64,000 nt of DNA, taken from Opitutales bacterium. GTDB lineage: Bacteria; Verrucomicrobiota; Verrucomicrobiia; Opitutales; UBA2995. Shown piece after piece: positions 1-8,376 of this stretch. Made by a program: the position numbers and the translations under genes. Under the pieces are notes generated by a model. The model saw nothing but the letters and a program-made list of their open reading frames with translations, ran no database searches and was not told the DNA's origin. Location: positions 19,724 to 83,723 of the forward strand of contig JAJDZZ010000075.1 in the NCBI GenBank assembly GCA_022824405.1, in the 5' to 3' direction. The number at the start of each line of letters is the position of its first letter. Positions within the stretch are counted from its first letter, which is position 1.

Positions 1-1382
1 TGCGAGAATTTGTCAAGGCCCATCCCGGCACCCCCGGCGCACTGGTTGGCTACTCCACCATAGGAGAATTTGTTGCCTCCCTCAAGCGTCCCCGCAAGAT
101 CGTAATCCTGGTTCAGGCCGGCTCCGCCACCGATGCGGTAGTGGAACAATTGATACCCCTCCTGGACCAGGGGGACATCGTCATCGATGGGGGAAACGCC
201 AAGTGGACCGATACGATCCGGCGCGAAGGCGAATTGAAAAAAATCGGGCTTCGCTTTGTCGGTTCCGGTGTTTCGGGTGGCGAAGTGGGCGCCCGATTCG
301 GACCTTCCCTGATGCCGGGGGGGGACCCCGAGGCCTGGGAGCATTTGCAACCGATATGGCAGGCCATAGCCGCCAAGGTCGATCCCGACACGGGTCGTCC
401 CCTGGAAGGAGCGAAACCGGGCAAGCCGGTGCGGGGAGGGTTTCCCTGTTCCGCCTTCATCGGCCCAAACGGCGCCGGTCATTACGTAAAGATGATTCAT
501 AACGGGATCGAATACGGGGACATGCAGATGATATGCGAGGCGTATTTGCTCATGAAAAATCTCCTGGGCATGGAAGCCGCGGACATTGGAAAGGTATTCG
601 AGGCCTGGAACCGGGGGAGGCTCGATTCGTTTCTGATCGAGATAACGGCGGATATCCTCCAGCAAGCCGATCCCGTCACCGGGCAGGCCTTTGTCGACGT
701 CGTTCTGGATACCGCCGGCCAGAAGGGAACGGGCAAGTGGACATCCGTCAACGCCCTCGATATGGGTGTTCCCGCGCCCACCATTGCGGAAGCCGTTTTC
801 GCCCGTTGTCTGAGCGCCATAAAGGAGGAACGGGTCGCCGCCTCGGAAAGGCTGAAGGGGCCCCAGGCAAAGTTTGACGGCGATGCCGATTTGTTTGTCC
901 AAGCCCTTAACGATGCGCTTTATTGCTCCAAAATTTGTTCCTATGCCCAGGGATTTCAACTCATGCGTGAGGCCCAAAAGGAGTATGATTGGAGCTTGAA
1001 TTTCGGCGAAATCGCCCAGATCTGGCGCGGCGGTTGCATCATACGGGCCCGCTTTCTTCAAAAAATCACCGAGGCCTACTCCAGGGATGCCGATCTGGCC
1101 AATTTGCTTCTGGACCCGTATTTCCTGCAGGAGGTCGAGTCCGCCCAGGCCAACTGGAGAAAGGTGGTTTCGGCCGCTTTTGCCCATGGAATTCCCGTCC
1201 CCACCTTCGCTTCCGCCCTTTCCTATTTCGACGGCTACCGCCAAGCTCGTCTGCCGGCCAATTTACTGCAGGCACAACGCGATTTTTTCGGAGCCCACAC
1301 TTACGAACGGGTGGATCGGCCACGTGGAGAATGCTTCCATCTCGATTGGCCCAAATCCCCCCGACTCCAATACGAAGTCTAG
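1..1382 (+). CDS. gnd: 6-phosphogluconate dehydrogenase, decarboxylating (5' end cut off by window)
   Basis: Oxidises 6-phosphogluconate to ribulose 5-phosphate and CO2 in the oxidative pentose phosphate pathway, in the cytosol. The reading frame is open from the first bases of the window, so the start and the N-terminal GxGxxG dinucleotide-binding loop lie upstream. About 459 residues are present, against roughly 470-490 in the family. Family blocks visible in order: [17 protein letters not shown], then [19 protein letters not shown] with the catalytic Lys and Glu, the [17 protein letters not shown] block, and the C-terminal substrate-binding stretch around [14 protein letters not shown]. 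An internal GTG at 141 could be mistaken for a start, but the conserved coenzyme-domain sequence upstream of it is in frame. The next gene on the same strand follows after about 90 bases. Confidence 0.97.
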   Translation, partial: REFVKAHPGTPGALVGYSTIGEFVASLKRPRKIVILVQAGSATDAVVEQLIPLLDQGDIVIDGGNAKWTDTIRREGELKKIGLRFVGSGVSGGEVGARFGPSLMPGGDPEAWEHLQPIWQAIAAKVDPDTGRPLEGAKPGKPVRGGFPCSAFIGPNGAGHYVKMIHNGIEYGDMQMICEAYLLMKNLLGMEAADIGKVFEAWNRGRLDSFLIEITADILQQADPVTGQAFVDVVLDTAGQKGTGKWTSVNALDMGVPAPTIAEAVFARCLSAIKEERVAASERLKGPQAKFDGDADLFVQALNDALYCSKICSYAQGFQLMREAQKEYDWSLNFGEIAQIWRGGCIIRARFLQKITEAYSRDADLANLLLDPYFLQEVESAQANWRKVVSAAFAHGIPVPTFASALSYFDGYRQARLPANLLQAQRDFFGAHTYERVDRPRGECFHLDWPKSPRLQYEV

Positions 1383-1472
1383 TGGGGACGACTTGACCCC
1401 TTCCTCCGCACCGCCCGCGCTTAGACGACTTTCGCAAGAATCGGGTGGAGGGAAGGTGCGGATTGTGATAGA

Positions 1473-2318
1473 TTGACTGTCGTGACGCAGTTCGAGCAGA
1501 TCGAATCCATCATCCGGCACCTCGGAGATCACTTTCAGGACCAACCCGGCTTGGAAGAATTAGCCAAATTGGCGGGAATGAGCCCGCACCATTTTCAGCG
1601 GGTCTTCAAGAGCTGGGTGGGATTGTCGCCCAAGCAGTTCCTCAAGTACCTGACGCTGGAATACGCCAAATCCCTTCTCGATGAGGACCGCTCCGTCCTC
1701 GACTCAGCTTTGGAGAGCGGACTTTCGGGACCCGGCAGACTGCACGATCTGTTCGTGTCGCTCGAGTCGGTCACGCCGGGTCAATACAAGGCGCGGGGCA
1801 TGCAATTGGAAATCTCCTTCGGCATCCATCCATCACCCTTCGGCTGGGCCGTATTGGCCCATTGCCAACGCGGATTGTGCGGCTGTTTTTTTCTTTCCCG
1901 ACCGGACGAGAAACTGGCGCAAGGGGCGCTGCGGGGATACTGGCCCCTGGCACGCGCCCAAAGAAACGATGCCGTTACACGGGAGCTTTCCGACACGCTT
2001 TTTGGAAAGCGGGGCATCGTGTCCACCTCGAAAATACCATTATTTGTAAGGGGCACCCCATTTCAAGTCCAGGTCTGGCGGGCGCTTCTGCAAATACCGG
2101 CGGGGTGTCTGGCCACCTATTCCGACGTGGCCGCGAAAATCGGAAAGCCCAAGGCATCCCGGGCGGTGGCAAGCGCTATTGGAGACAATCCGATATCCTG
2201 GCTCATCCCCTGCCACCGCGTCATTCGCAAAGGCGGTTATCTGGGTGGATACCGATGGGGGCTCCCCCGCAAGAAAGTAATGTTGGGCTGGGAAGCCAGC
2301 CGGGGTCAGCTCACGTAG
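1473..2318 (+). CDS. AraC-type HTH / methylated-DNA-[protein]-cysteine S-methyltransferase fusion (Ada-like)
   Basis: Probable repair enzyme for O6-alkylguanine with a built-in DNA-binding domain. An AraC-family helix-turn-helix spans roughly residues 5-105. The alkyltransferase domain lies at about 190-275, with the acceptor cysteine at Cys247 in the signature IPCHRVIRKGG. The N-terminal zinc domain of E. coli Ada, which senses phosphotriesters with its own cysteines, is missing; 281 residues compare with about 354 for Ada. This short form is common in bacterial genomes, and whether it still acts as a methyl-dependent activator is uncertain. Translation could start at TTG 1473 or GTG 1482; no clear ribosome binding site decides between them. 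Confidence 0.9.
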   Translation: MTVVTQFEQIESIIRHLGDHFQDQPGLEELAKLAGMSPHHFQRVFKSWVGLSPKQFLKYLTLEYAKSLLDEDRSVLDSALESGLSGPGRLHDLFVSLESVTPGQYKARGMQLEISFGIHPSPFGWAVLAHCQRGLCGCFFLSRPDEKLAQGALRGYWPLARAQRNDAVTRELSDTLFGKRGIVSTSKIPLFVRGTPFQVQVWRALLQIPAGCLATYSDVAAKIGKPKASRAVASAIGDNPISWLIPCHRVIRKGGYLGGYRWGLPRKKVMLGWEASRGQLT

Positions 2319-2380
2319 AAAGGGGTCAAGCCTTGAATCGGTTGACTTCGCAAGCTTCGTCAAGATTACAAGGCATGACA

Positions 2381-2552
2381 CTAGCCCGCATATCTCACAA
2401 ATCTTCTACTGCGCGTCCGAATGCCGGCGCTGGAGCTGGAATAGCGGCATTGCAGGGGGTCGACCCAGCTTCAGCCGCGAATCGGCACGAAACCCTCACC
2501 AGCACTCGGTCTTCAAACGCTCGCTACGGATTTTGTGAGATATGCGGGCTAG
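2381..2552. mobile_element. MITE-like element with perfect 21-bp terminal inverted repeats
   Basis: A stretch of 172 bases is bounded by two perfectly complementary 21-base ends: CTAGCCCGCATATCTCACAA plus A on the left (2381-2401) and its reverse complement on the right (2532-2552). The inside, about 130 bases, has no convincing reading frame. Both ends carry CTAG, which may be target duplication or part of the element. The right end supplies the stop codon of the anti-sigma gene, so insertion probably trimmed or replaced that protein's original C-terminus. The mobilising transposase is not in the window. The family is not identified; this is inferred from structure alone. Confidence 0.6.
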
Positions 2553-3397
2553 ATGTGATCGGTTCCCAAAACCGGTCGGCCCCGGGGCCGGGTCCATGTC
2601 GGGTCGTCGGAGGATTCTTCCGTGATAAAAAACACCACCCGGTCGGAGGTGATTTCAGAATCCTGGGACAAGGCGAAGGAATAGAGGCCGTGGTCCGCAT
2701 CCTGCAGGGGAATGAGGCCGGCGCACTCGAGCCGGTTGGAAAAGGGATCCTTTACCCAAAGATAATAATGTTTTCCGGCCACCGGCCGGGGCAATTGCTG
2801 AATGGCAATGAACCCATGTTTGCTTGCCGGATTGAATACGGTGTAACCGCTGCTGCGGGTGTTGGCGGGATTGGGTTCATTGGAATAGCCGGGCAGGTGG
2901 CCCGGGTTTTTCCAAAGTTCTTCGGCCAGGACGGCGAGTTGGGCAAAGGATTCCGATGCGTCCGTCGCCGAGGCCAGGGGGATGGTTTTCCATTGATTGG
3001 ATTGGGCATCCATTCCCACTACGAGAACCACCGGGTTGCTGCCGGAGGCGGGCGGATGCCTTTCGGAGGTCAGAATGAAGGTCAGCCCGAGACCCAGAAG
3101 GAGAATGGCCGCCATGCCCCACCCCATCAGGGAGATCCATGGGATGGATACGACCTTATCTTTCAAGGGGACGGGCTCGCGGGGGCGGATTTGGGATTTA
3201 ATACGCTCGAAGGAGGCGCCTGGGGGCTCGCGCTGGGGCAGGGCCCGGATCTGGTCCTCCAGGGCCGACTCCAGCCCGCGAACCAACTGGAGCAGATCGG
3301 TATCGACTTGCAAACGCGCTTCGAAGGCGCGCAGTTGCGCGGGGTCCAATTTATCCAAGACGTAGAGGCTGGCCAATTCTTCGGTTGTGACATTCAT
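2549..3397 (-). CDS. membrane anti-sigma factor (RskA-like)
   Basis: Probably binds and silences the ECF sigma factor encoded just upstream. The soluble N-terminal part (residues 1-85) starts with an acidic helical block of the type that binds sigma. One membrane segment lies at about 87-109. The exported C-terminal part carries an RskA-type domain, seen in GFIAIQQLPRPVAGKHYYLW and VVFFITEE. No zinc-binding HxxxCxxC motif is present, as usual for the RskA type. The start codon overlaps the sigma gene's stop by four bases, so the two are translationally coupled. The stop codon lies inside the right inverted repeat of the adjacent MITE-like element, so the last residues may be acquired. Confidence 0.82.
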   Translation of the reverse strand: MNVTTEELASLYVLDKLDPAQLRAFEARLQVDTDLLQLVRGLESALEDQIRALPQREPPGASFERIKSQIRPREPVPLKDKVVSIPWISLMGWGMAAILLLGLGLTFILTSERHPPASGSNPVVLVVGMDAQSNQWKTIPLASATDASESFAQLAVLAEELWKNPGHLPGYSNEPNPANTRSSGYTVFNPASKHGFIAIQQLPRPVAGKHYYLWVKDPFSNRLECAGLIPLQDADHGLYSFALSQDSEITSDRVVFFITEESSDDPTWTRPRGRPVLGTDHI

Positions 3398-3972
3398 TTG
3401 GCGTGTTCGGTTAATGAGGAACTCAATTGAAACATTCCGCGCCTGAGCCAGGTTTTTACGGTTCCCAGCGGCTGTTTCAGGTTCTCTGCAATTTCTGTGT
3501 GGGTCAGGCCCGAAAAAAGGGCGAGTTCCAGAGCCCGTTTCTGATGGGGAGGAATCGCTTGCATGGCCGCGTTCACGCGATCTACATCGTCATTGAGTTC
3601 GGTGGTTTTGCGAACCGTTTCCGGAATGGCCCATTGAGATGCCCGGGCATCTTCCAGGGTGGTGGAGACCGGTCTGCGGTTGTTCTTGCGTAGCCGGTCG
3701 ATGCAGGTCCGCCGCATGATGGTGACGGACCAGGTAAAGGGACGTGATTTGCGGGCATCATAACTCTCGGCCTTGTTCCACAGCTTGACAAAGGTGTCCT
3801 GGAGGGCTTCCTCCGCTTCCTTTTCGTTTTCGAGCATGCGCAGGCCGAGAGAAAATAGAGGCCTGGAGTATTTCCGGTAAAGCTGCTCGAAGGCCGCCTG
3901 GTCCCCCGTGGCAATTCGGCTCAGCAGGACGGCCTCTTCGGCGGCGGATTCTCGCTGCGCGGTCGGTGGCAC
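3394..3972 (-). CDS. ECF-type RNA polymerase sigma factor
   Basis: A 192-residue sigma-70 family protein with only region 2 (about residues 26-95) and region 4 (about 135-185). Region 2 shows the YRKYSRPLFSLGLRMLENE core, followed by the EEALQDTFVKLW helix. Region 4 shows the HTEIAENLKQPLGTVKTWLRRG helix-turn-helix. It should direct RNA polymerase to a small regulon under control of the coupled anti-sigma factor downstream. The chosen start is GTG 3972; no strong ribosome binding site is visible. The inducing signal cannot be deduced. The symbol is left empty because the ECF group cannot be named by eye. Confidence 0.93.
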   Translation of the reverse strand: MPPTAQRESAAEEAVLLSRIATGDQAAFEQLYRKYSRPLFSLGLRMLENEKEAEEALQDTFVKLWNKAESYDARKSRPFTWSVTIMRRTCIDRLRKNNRRPVSTTLEDARASQWAIPETVRKTTELNDDVDRVNAAMQAIPPHQKRALELALFSGLTHTEIAENLKQPLGTVKTWLRRGMFQLSSSLTEHAK

Positions 3973-4038
3973 CTTTCGAGAGGGGGTGTCGATTGGGGTT
4001 TGGGAAGGGGCCGGATAACCCGGGAGACCGGATCTCCG

Positions 4039-4551
4039 TCAGTTTCCGCCGAATTGCGCCTGGTTCAGTTTCAAGGCCACTTCCTCAGCCGCCTTGATAA
4101 TGATTTCATCCAGGTTGTCATGAACGTTCCGCCCCAAACGCGGGTAAGTTCTCACTTTGACGATGCCAAAATCGGCCTTTTCCTCCCCGTCTTCCCGCAA
4201 ACTGATCCAGGCTCGGAATACCAGGTCGCCGATGGTTTCCTCTTCCAGGCTTTTGAACCATATGCGCAGTTGGAGTCCTTCCTCCGGAATATTGGCCGAC
4301 CAACGGGCAAATTTGACGTTCACGGGCCATTCCTCCTCTTCAAAAACCTTTCCGAAGTTGGCCTTGATCCGCTGATACATTTCCTCGGGGTCGTTCCAGG
4401 CGCGAAAACCTTGCACGAGGCTGTCTACGACGACGATCAGAAAAGTTTCCTGTTCCTCGCCTCCCGCGGCATCGCCGTGAGAATAAGCCGGGGCTCCCAC
4501 TGCAATTAGAAGCGCCCAAACTAACGGAATATGTCTCTTGATGGTATTCAT
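4039..4551 (-). CDS. secreted protein of unknown function
   Basis: I do not recognise this 170-residue protein. It begins with a typical signal peptide (residues 1-24, hydrophobic core LVWALLIAVGAPA, probable cleavage after AYS), so it is probably exported. The mature part is acidic and soluble-looking, with alternating strands and helices and no cysteine pairs or known catalytic motif. It lies alone between the sigma/anti-sigma pair and gmk on the same strand, with about 65 and 125 bases on either side, so co-transcription with either is possible but not shown. Confidence 0.7.
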   Translation of the reverse strand: MNTIKRHIPLVWALLIAVGAPAYSHGDAAGGEEQETFLIVVVDSLVQGFRAWNDPEEMYQRIKANFGKVFEEEEWPVNVKFARWSANIPEEGLQLRIWFKSLEEETIGDLVFRAWISLREDGEEKADFGIVKVRTYPRLGRNVHDNLDEIIIKAAEEVALKLNQAQFGGN

Positions 4552-4676
4552 TTCGGGGATAGGTGTGTGTTAGCGATGACTATTTTTACGTTCAGGAACG
4601 GGATAATGGTTGCAATTTACCCGCATTTTTTTGCCGGGTCAAACCTGTCCCGGAGGACCGGGCCCCAGTCTCCTTC

Positions 4677-5291
4677 CTAAACCAATCGGTTTACCCGGAG
4701 TTTCTCCGACTTCCAAATCGCTTCCACTTTTTCGAAATCTTCATCCTTGGTGCCGGAAACCAGACAGAAATCACAGGTCGACCAGAGGGGTATTTCACCT
4801 TTGGCTGTTTCAAGCCGCTTTTGCATGACCGCTTCATCCGTTTCACCCCTTCCCCTCAATCGATGGCGGATGACCTCCAAACCGGGGGGCATCAGAAAGA
4901 TCGTGACCAACTTTTTCCTTAGTCCGGGGTCGTCCGGAACCGCTCTTTGAAAGGCGCTGACGCCCTGGACGTCGACGTTCATGATCAGATCGCGTTGCTG
5001 GCCCTGTTTGGGGAGGATCTCTTCTTTCAAGGTACCGTAGCGATAGCCGTGCACGACAGCGCTTTCAAAGAAAGCTCCCGCATCCAATTGCCGCTGAAAA
5101 TCCTCCTGCCCGAGGAAGTAGTAGTCCCGGCCGTGTTGCTCTCCCGGACGAGGCGGGCGGGTGGTCGCTGTTATGACGCGGCGAACGGATGGGTGGGTGC
5201 GAACCAGGCGGCGGCAAATCGTACTTTTTCCACTTCCGGTGGGGCCCGCCAAGATCATGAGCAGGGCGGGATCCTGCGGGGGCAATTCCAT
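4677..5291 (-). CDS. gmk: guanylate kinase
   Basis: Phosphorylates GMP to GDP with ATP in purine nucleotide synthesis. The P-loop GPTGSGKST is at residues 16-24, followed by the GMP-binding blocks TATTRPPRPGEQHGRDYYF and GAFFESAVVHGYRYGTLKEE. At 204 residues it has the usual length. It lies directly downstream of a small membrane-protein gene (9 bases apart), which in turn follows miaB closely, so the three probably form one transcript. Downstream, around 4650-4665, a GC-rich stem (CCCGG/CCGGG) could fold but lacks a U-run, so I do not call a terminator. Confidence 0.97.
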   Translation of the reverse strand: MELPPQDPALLMILAGPTGSGKSTICRRLVRTHPSVRRVITATTRPPRPGEQHGRDYYFLGQEDFQRQLDAGAFFESAVVHGYRYGTLKEEILPKQGQQRDLIMNVDVQGVSAFQRAVPDDPGLRKKLVTIFLMPPGLEVIRHRLRGRGETDEAVMQKRLETAKGEIPLWSTCDFCLVSGTKDEDFEKVEAIWKSEKLRVNRLV

Positions 5292-5300
5292 GGTGTCCGA

Positions 5301-5840
5301 TTAATAGGTAAAGGCGGCGATACTCAAGATCAGACCGTAGAACAAAACCAATCCGCCGATAAACTTGGGCCGGCCCGGGGTCTGAAACAGCCACTGGAAA
5401 AAATCTCTCACCCGGTAGGGAACCACGGCCAGGTAGATGGAGAGGCAGATCAGGAGATAGGCGAAAACCACGAGGAACAATCGCGCCGGAGTGTCGTAGA
5501 GGGAAAAGGCGGAGTCCAACAGCTCTCCGCTGGCCAGTAAGGCGACTACGCATGCCCCCCGAACGGCCAGAAAGTCCGGCACGAAAAAGTAGGAAAGCAA
5601 GGCGATGGCGGCGAAGGCGATGAGCAGGACCGTGCGGTAGTTTCCAAAATCGGCTTCCCCCAGGTTGGAAACCTTCCAGAGAAACCAGACGGTCCCGAGA
5701 CCGAAAACAAGAATGGTGAATCGCCTGGACCGGGGCAGCATGCGGGCCAGGGTGGAGACGTGTTCCCCGTTCCAGAGCAAGACGCCTCCGGTGAGGAACA
5801 GCACAATGGCGGTGAGCAGGGTCGCGGTGAATAATGTCAT
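5301..5840 (-). CDS. polytopic membrane protein of unknown function
   Basis: A 179-residue, strongly hydrophobic protein with about five or six predicted membrane segments, beginning TLFTATLLTAIVLFLTGGVL and ending FIGGLVLFYGLILSIAAF. No catalytic or binding motif is recognised. The frame is open further upstream to 5882, but that start would lie inside miaB; ATG 5840 leaves a 10-base gap after miaB and puts the first membrane helix at the N-terminus, so I prefer it. Position between miaB and gmk suggests co-transcription only; it gives no functional clue. Confidence 0.75.
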   Translation of the reverse strand: MTLFTATLLTAIVLFLTGGVLLWNGEHVSTLARMLPRSRRFTILVFGLGTVWFLWKVSNLGEADFGNYRTVLLIAFAAIALLSYFFVPDFLAVRGACVVALLASGELLDSAFSLYDTPARLFLVVFAYLLICLSIYLAVVPYRVRDFFQWLFQTPGRPKFIGGLVLFYGLILSIAAFTY

Positions 5841-5850
5841 GGGACTTGCA

Positions 5851-7248
5851 TTAAAAGGAGGGCTGGAGGCGCATCCATTCAACCGCTTCGGTATCGACCC
5901 CTTTCAAGACCATTTCTCCATAAAGGGTGCTCGGGGTGACCCGGGAAATCTTCACGTCGACCAGTTGCCCGATCAAGCGGTCATGGGCGGGAAAGAGACA
6001 GGACCGGAACCCGCGGGTTCGGCCTCGGTAAAGATCCCCGCGCCGCGCCTTCCCCTCCACCAAAACTTCCTCGACGGTACCCTCCAGGGTCTTGTTCCTG
6101 GCCAATGAAATACCCTCGAGTTTACCCAACAGATGCCGGTTGCGCCTTTCTTTGACCTCCCGGAGGATTTGATCCGTCATCTTGGCGGCCGGCGTTCCGG
6201 AACGGGCGCTGTATTTGAAGATATAGGCCATGTCGAAGGCCACCTCGTCGAAGAGTTGGCAGGTGGCCCTGAAATCCGCTTCCGTCTCACCGGGAAAACC
6301 GACGATGATATCGGTGGAAAAATACATGCCCGGCGCCGCCACGCGCAGGGCATTTACTATCTTCAGGTATCTTTCCACCGAATAGGGCCGATTCATCCGC
6401 TTGAGCACCCGGTTCGAGCCCGATTGAACGGGCAGGTGCACGTACTCGCATAATTTGGACAAGTCCCGGAAGGCTTCGACCAGGTCCGGTTTGAACCCCA
6501 CCGGATGGGGGGAGGTAAAGCGAATGCGTTCGATCCCCTTGACCTCCTGAATCTTCTCCAGAAGTTGGACGAAAGGGGACTTCCTGTTGCGGATGGGAAT
6601 CTCCCTTCTGCCATAACTGTTGACGATCTGGCCCAATAAAGTGACTTCTCGGGTCCCGGTAGCGGCGAGTTCCTCCACCTCCTCCACGATATCCGCTATG
6701 GGCCTGGCCCTTTCCGGACCCCGTGTTTTGGGGACGATGCAGAAGGTGCAACGCATGTTGCAACCCTGCATGATGGAAACGAAAGCGCTGACTTTTCTCT
6801 CCGGGTGGAGGTGTTCCCGTATGGTGTTCTGCGATCCCTCCTCGGCCTCGAGATCCACCAGGGTGGAGGGCCTCGGGCCCAGCCCGTTCCGACTGGCGAT
6901 AATGCGGTCCAAATAGTCGGGCACGGCATGAAATTTTTGAGTGCCCACCAGCAGGTCGAGGTCGGGCAGGCGGTCGAGCAGTTCAATGCCGCGGTTTTGC
7001 GCCATACACCCCATGATACCCAGAATGAAGCCCGGCTCCCGGCGTTTGCGTTTGGCCAGGTAACCGGTCTTTCCAATGGCTTTTTGTTCCGCTTTGTCGC
7101 GCACGGAGCAGGTGTTCAACAGCACCACGTCCGCGTCGAACTCGTCATCCACCATCGAATAACCCCGATTGCGCAGCATGGCGCCTACCGCCTCGGAATC
7201 CCGCTCATTCATTTGGCAGCCGTAGGTTTTGATGTAGACCCGGTTCAT
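5851..7248 (-). CDS. miaB: tRNA-2-methylthio-N6-dimethylallyladenosine synthase MiaB
   Basis: Radical SAM methylthiotransferase that adds the 2-methylthio group to i6A37 of tRNAs reading UNN codons. The N-terminal UPF0004 domain carries the auxiliary-cluster cysteines Cys11, Cys47 and Cys81. The radical SAM CxxxCxxC is at Cys163, Cys167 and Cys170 within QGCNMRCTFCIVPKTRG. A TRAM domain closes the protein (about residues 385-450). Length 465 is normal. The motif spacing and the CIVP/RG context favour MiaB over the related RimO and MtaB. It appears to be the first gene of a three-gene run with the membrane protein and gmk. Confidence 0.96.
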   Translation of the reverse strand: MNRVYIKTYGCQMNERDSEAVGAMLRNRGYSMVDDEFDADVVLLNTCSVRDKAEQKAIGKTGYLAKRKRREPGFILGIMGCMAQNRGIELLDRLPDLDLLVGTQKFHAVPDYLDRIIASRNGLGPRPSTLVDLEAEEGSQNTIREHLHPERKVSAFVSIMQGCNMRCTFCIVPKTRGPERARPIADIVEEVEELAATGTREVTLLGQIVNSYGRREIPIRNRKSPFVQLLEKIQEVKGIERIRFTSPHPVGFKPDLVEAFRDLSKLCEYVHLPVQSGSNRVLKRMNRPYSVERYLKIVNALRVAAPGMYFSTDIIVGFPGETEADFRATCQLFDEVAFDMAYIFKYSARSGTPAAKMTDQILREVKERRNRHLLGKLEGISLARNKTLEGTVEEVLVEGKARRGDLYRGRTRGFRSCLFPAHDRLIGQLVDVKISRVTPSTLYGEMVLKGVDTEAVEWMRLQPSF

Positions 7249-7302
7249 GTGAAGGGAGAAACCTTAATTTTGGCGTATGGCAGGTCAATGAGTAAAACCA
7301 AA

Positions 7303-7344
7303 CCTCGCCAAGGCACAAAGGCACAAAGGCACAGAGGCACAAAG
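7303..7344. repeat. short tandem repeat of GGCACAAA type
   Basis: Four imperfect 10-base units (AAGGCACAAA, with one AGAGGCAC variant) lie in tandem between miaB and the upstream radical SAM gene. This resembles intergenic repeats seen in many environmental bacterial genomes and is not CRISPR-like, because there are no spacers. No function can be assigned. Confidence 0.7.
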
Positions 7345-7362
7345 TTAGGCGCCTACGGCGCC

Positions 7363-8373
7363 CTAACCCCAGGTTTCAATCTTCTCCCTCGGCAGGTAGG
7401 CGGCAAGTTCCTCCTGCAGATGGCTGAGCATGTCCCTTCTTTCCTCCTGGGGATACGAAATGAGGGAGGATTCTCTTTCAAACGGGTAATATAGAATATC
7501 GGAGTCCGGTCGCTGCTTTTCGATGCGTTTGAAGAAGTCCGCATTCATCCGGAAAAGGCCCAGGCTCACATCGCGAATGGACCGGGCCGGAAGGGCGCGA
7601 AAGACTTCCCGGAAGAATTCCCCGTAGATGGCTTCCCATCCGTCGATTCTCAGAACCGGATCGAAACAGAGGCGCACCTGCCATCCCCGATCCAGGCACC
7701 GTTTGACGATCCCGATGCGTTGCTCCAGGCTCGGGGTCTGTTTTTCGTACTTTTTAACCACGGACCGGGGAGACAGGGTCCAGGCCAGGATAACCCGCGG
7801 GCAGGGGGCAACCTCCGCCAGGGCGTTCCAGTTGGCGCTTTTGGTACGTATTTCAATGAGCAAATCTTCCTGGCTCCGCGTGAACTCGATAAAGCGAGCG
7901 CAGTAGGGGGCGACATTTTCGTAGGCCAACAGATCCGTGTCGTAGGAAATGCACAAATACAGGGGTTCCTCCGGAAACGGCCGTTCCTCAATGGCTCGCT
8001 TCGTGGCGGAAAAAAAGTCGTCTTCATTGACAAACACCACAAGATTCCCGCTGGGGTACATTCCCTGGAGATAGCAGTAGTCGCAGTTGTAAATGCAATT
8101 CAGCAACAGAGAGTTATAGTAGAAATTGCGGTAGCCGAAATCCTGACTCTGGCTCGGCCCCGGGTAGATCCAGTTGTCCTTTTTCCTGGCCAGGATGAGT
8201 TTGGGGCTGCGTTTTTGCGCCTGGAAGTTTTGCCGCCCCCGGGCGAATATGTGTTTATAATCGGCAACCCTTACCCGGGTTGCCCCTGGGAGCCGGTCCA
8301 GAATGGTCCGGGTCAGGGGATAGGGGTCCACCCCGTCTTCCAGGTAAATATGGGAGTATCGCTTCTGCCACAT
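7363..8373 (-). CDS. spore photoproduct lyase family radical SAM protein
   Basis: Resembles SplB, which directly reverses the spore photoproduct thymine dimer with a SAM-derived radical. The 336 residues start with the family block YSHIYLEDGVDPYPLTRTIL. The cluster motif CxxxCxxC is at Cys93, Cys97 and Cys100 (NCIYNCDYCYLQGMY). Cys141, in PLYLCISYDTD, lies at about the same number as the hydrogen-donor Cys141 of Bacillus SplB; that match is by position, not alignment. The organism is not expected to form endospores, so the substrate may be another thymine dimer or something else. The gene starts 3 bases after the nucleosidase gene ends, so the two are clearly one unit. Confidence 0.85.
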   Translation of the reverse strand: MWQKRYSHIYLEDGVDPYPLTRTILDRLPGATRVRVADYKHIFARGRQNFQAQKRSPKLILARKKDNWIYPGPSQSQDFGYRNFYYNSLLLNCIYNCDYCYLQGMYPSGNLVVFVNEDDFFSATKRAIEERPFPEEPLYLCISYDTDLLAYENVAPYCARFIEFTRSQEDLLIEIRTKSANWNALAEVAPCPRVILAWTLSPRSVVKKYEKQTPSLEQRIGIVKRCLDRGWQVRLCFDPVLRIDGWEAIYGEFFREVFRALPARSIRDVSLGLFRMNADFFKRIEKQRPDSDILYYPFERESSLISYPQEERRDMLSHLQEELAAYLPREKIETWG

Positions 8374-8376
8374 GGA

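Noticed and set aside
1862..3430. Open frame of 522 codons on the plus strand
   Set aside because: It runs across the alkyltransferase end and antisense to the anti-sigma gene; its translation has no family features, while the other frames have clear ones.
4650..4676. Rho-independent terminator after gmk
   Set aside because: A GC stem exists but no U-run follows on the gmk strand.
7303..7344. CRISPR-like tandem units
   Set aside because: Units of 10 bases follow each other directly with no spacers.
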